From an uncultured Eggerthella sp. (lineage in GTDB: Bacteria > Actinomycetota > Coriobacteriia > Coriobacteriales > Eggerthellaceae): 64,000 nucleotides of DNA. Positions 62,169-64,000 of the stretch are shown piece by piece. Position numbers and translations under genes: made by a program. Below the pieces are notes generated by a model. That model was not told where the DNA came from. It saw only the letters and a list, made by a program, of their open reading frames with translations, and made no database searches. Each line of letters begins with the position of its first letter. Positions within the stretch are counted from its first letter, which is position 1. The stretch lies in contig UQFK01000004.1 in the NCBI GenBank assembly GCA_900540345.1, positions 31,036 to 95,035 on the forward strand. Direction: 5' to 3'.

Positions 62169-64000
<1,832 letters not shown>

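Overview
The window looks like part of a chromosome from a Coriobacteriia (Actinomycetota) anaerobe of the Eggerthellaceae type, such as Cryptobacterium or Slackia. This is inferred from several signs together: roughly balanced base composition, an actinobacterial 6C-type small RNA, an NRAMP-related magnesium transporter of the kind characterised from Eggerthella, a menaquinone operon, and genes for amino-acid uptake and aromatic 2-oxoacid oxidation. The right edge cuts through gyrB, with gyrA downstream of it, so dnaA and oriC probably lie just beyond base 64000. No database search was run. All family names come from motifs and architecture read directly.

Layout. 1-10 kb: a truncated gene, a HAD phosphatase, a TfoX-like protein, a large cell-surface protein, a LOG-family/Nim-like pair, cysK with a divergent Rrf2 regulator that share an operator-like motif, an acetyltransferase and a membrane protein. 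10-18 kb: two sodium-coupled amino-acid symporters, then a Bce-type peptide-resistance module (response regulator, kinase, an unannotated 41-residue membrane peptide, ATPase, permease). 18-22 kb: a degenerate 33-36 bp repeat, SEC-C methionine aminopeptidase, a bile-salt-hydrolase-family enzyme and a bactofilin-like membrane protein. 22-30 kb: menF-menD-menH-menB and a fused menE-menC.

30-34 kb is the most unusual part. It holds a small RNA with three hairpins whose loops carry six cytosines, a structured leader, a PRC/MgtE_N/CBS membrane protein lacking the MgtE pore, an NRMT-type transporter with magnesium-type pore residues, and 5-formyl-THF cyclo-ligase. The Shine-Dalgarno sequences of menF, the cyclo-ligase and a crotonase near 57.5 kb are all AAGGGGG, complementary to the RNA's loops.

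34-43 kb: a ribbon-helix-helix coiled-coil protein, a sodium/solute symporter, purE, and iorA-iorB-paaK for aryl-pyruvate and aryl-acetate metabolism. A 58-residue protein with three 15-residue Cys/His repeats and its own terminator follows the paaK unit. 43-52 kb: a co-directional series of a BTAD regulator, a 47-residue membrane peptide, trkH, an exported protein, rsgA, a glycosyltransferase, a TauE-like transporter and a LytS/LytR-type two-component pair. 53-64 kb: four tRNAs (Ser-CGA, Ser-GGA, Ala-TGC, Ile-GAT), an ABC ATPase, a PrsA-like foldase, typA, the crotonase, a bifunctional-nuclease-family protein, gyrA and gyrB.

Together the genes suggest an amino-acid-using, menaquinone-respiring anaerobe. 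Symporters import amino acids, IOR oxidises aromatic 2-oxoacids using ferredoxin, and the men operon supplies quinone. Bce, Trk and NRMT systems handle envelope stress, potassium and magnesium.
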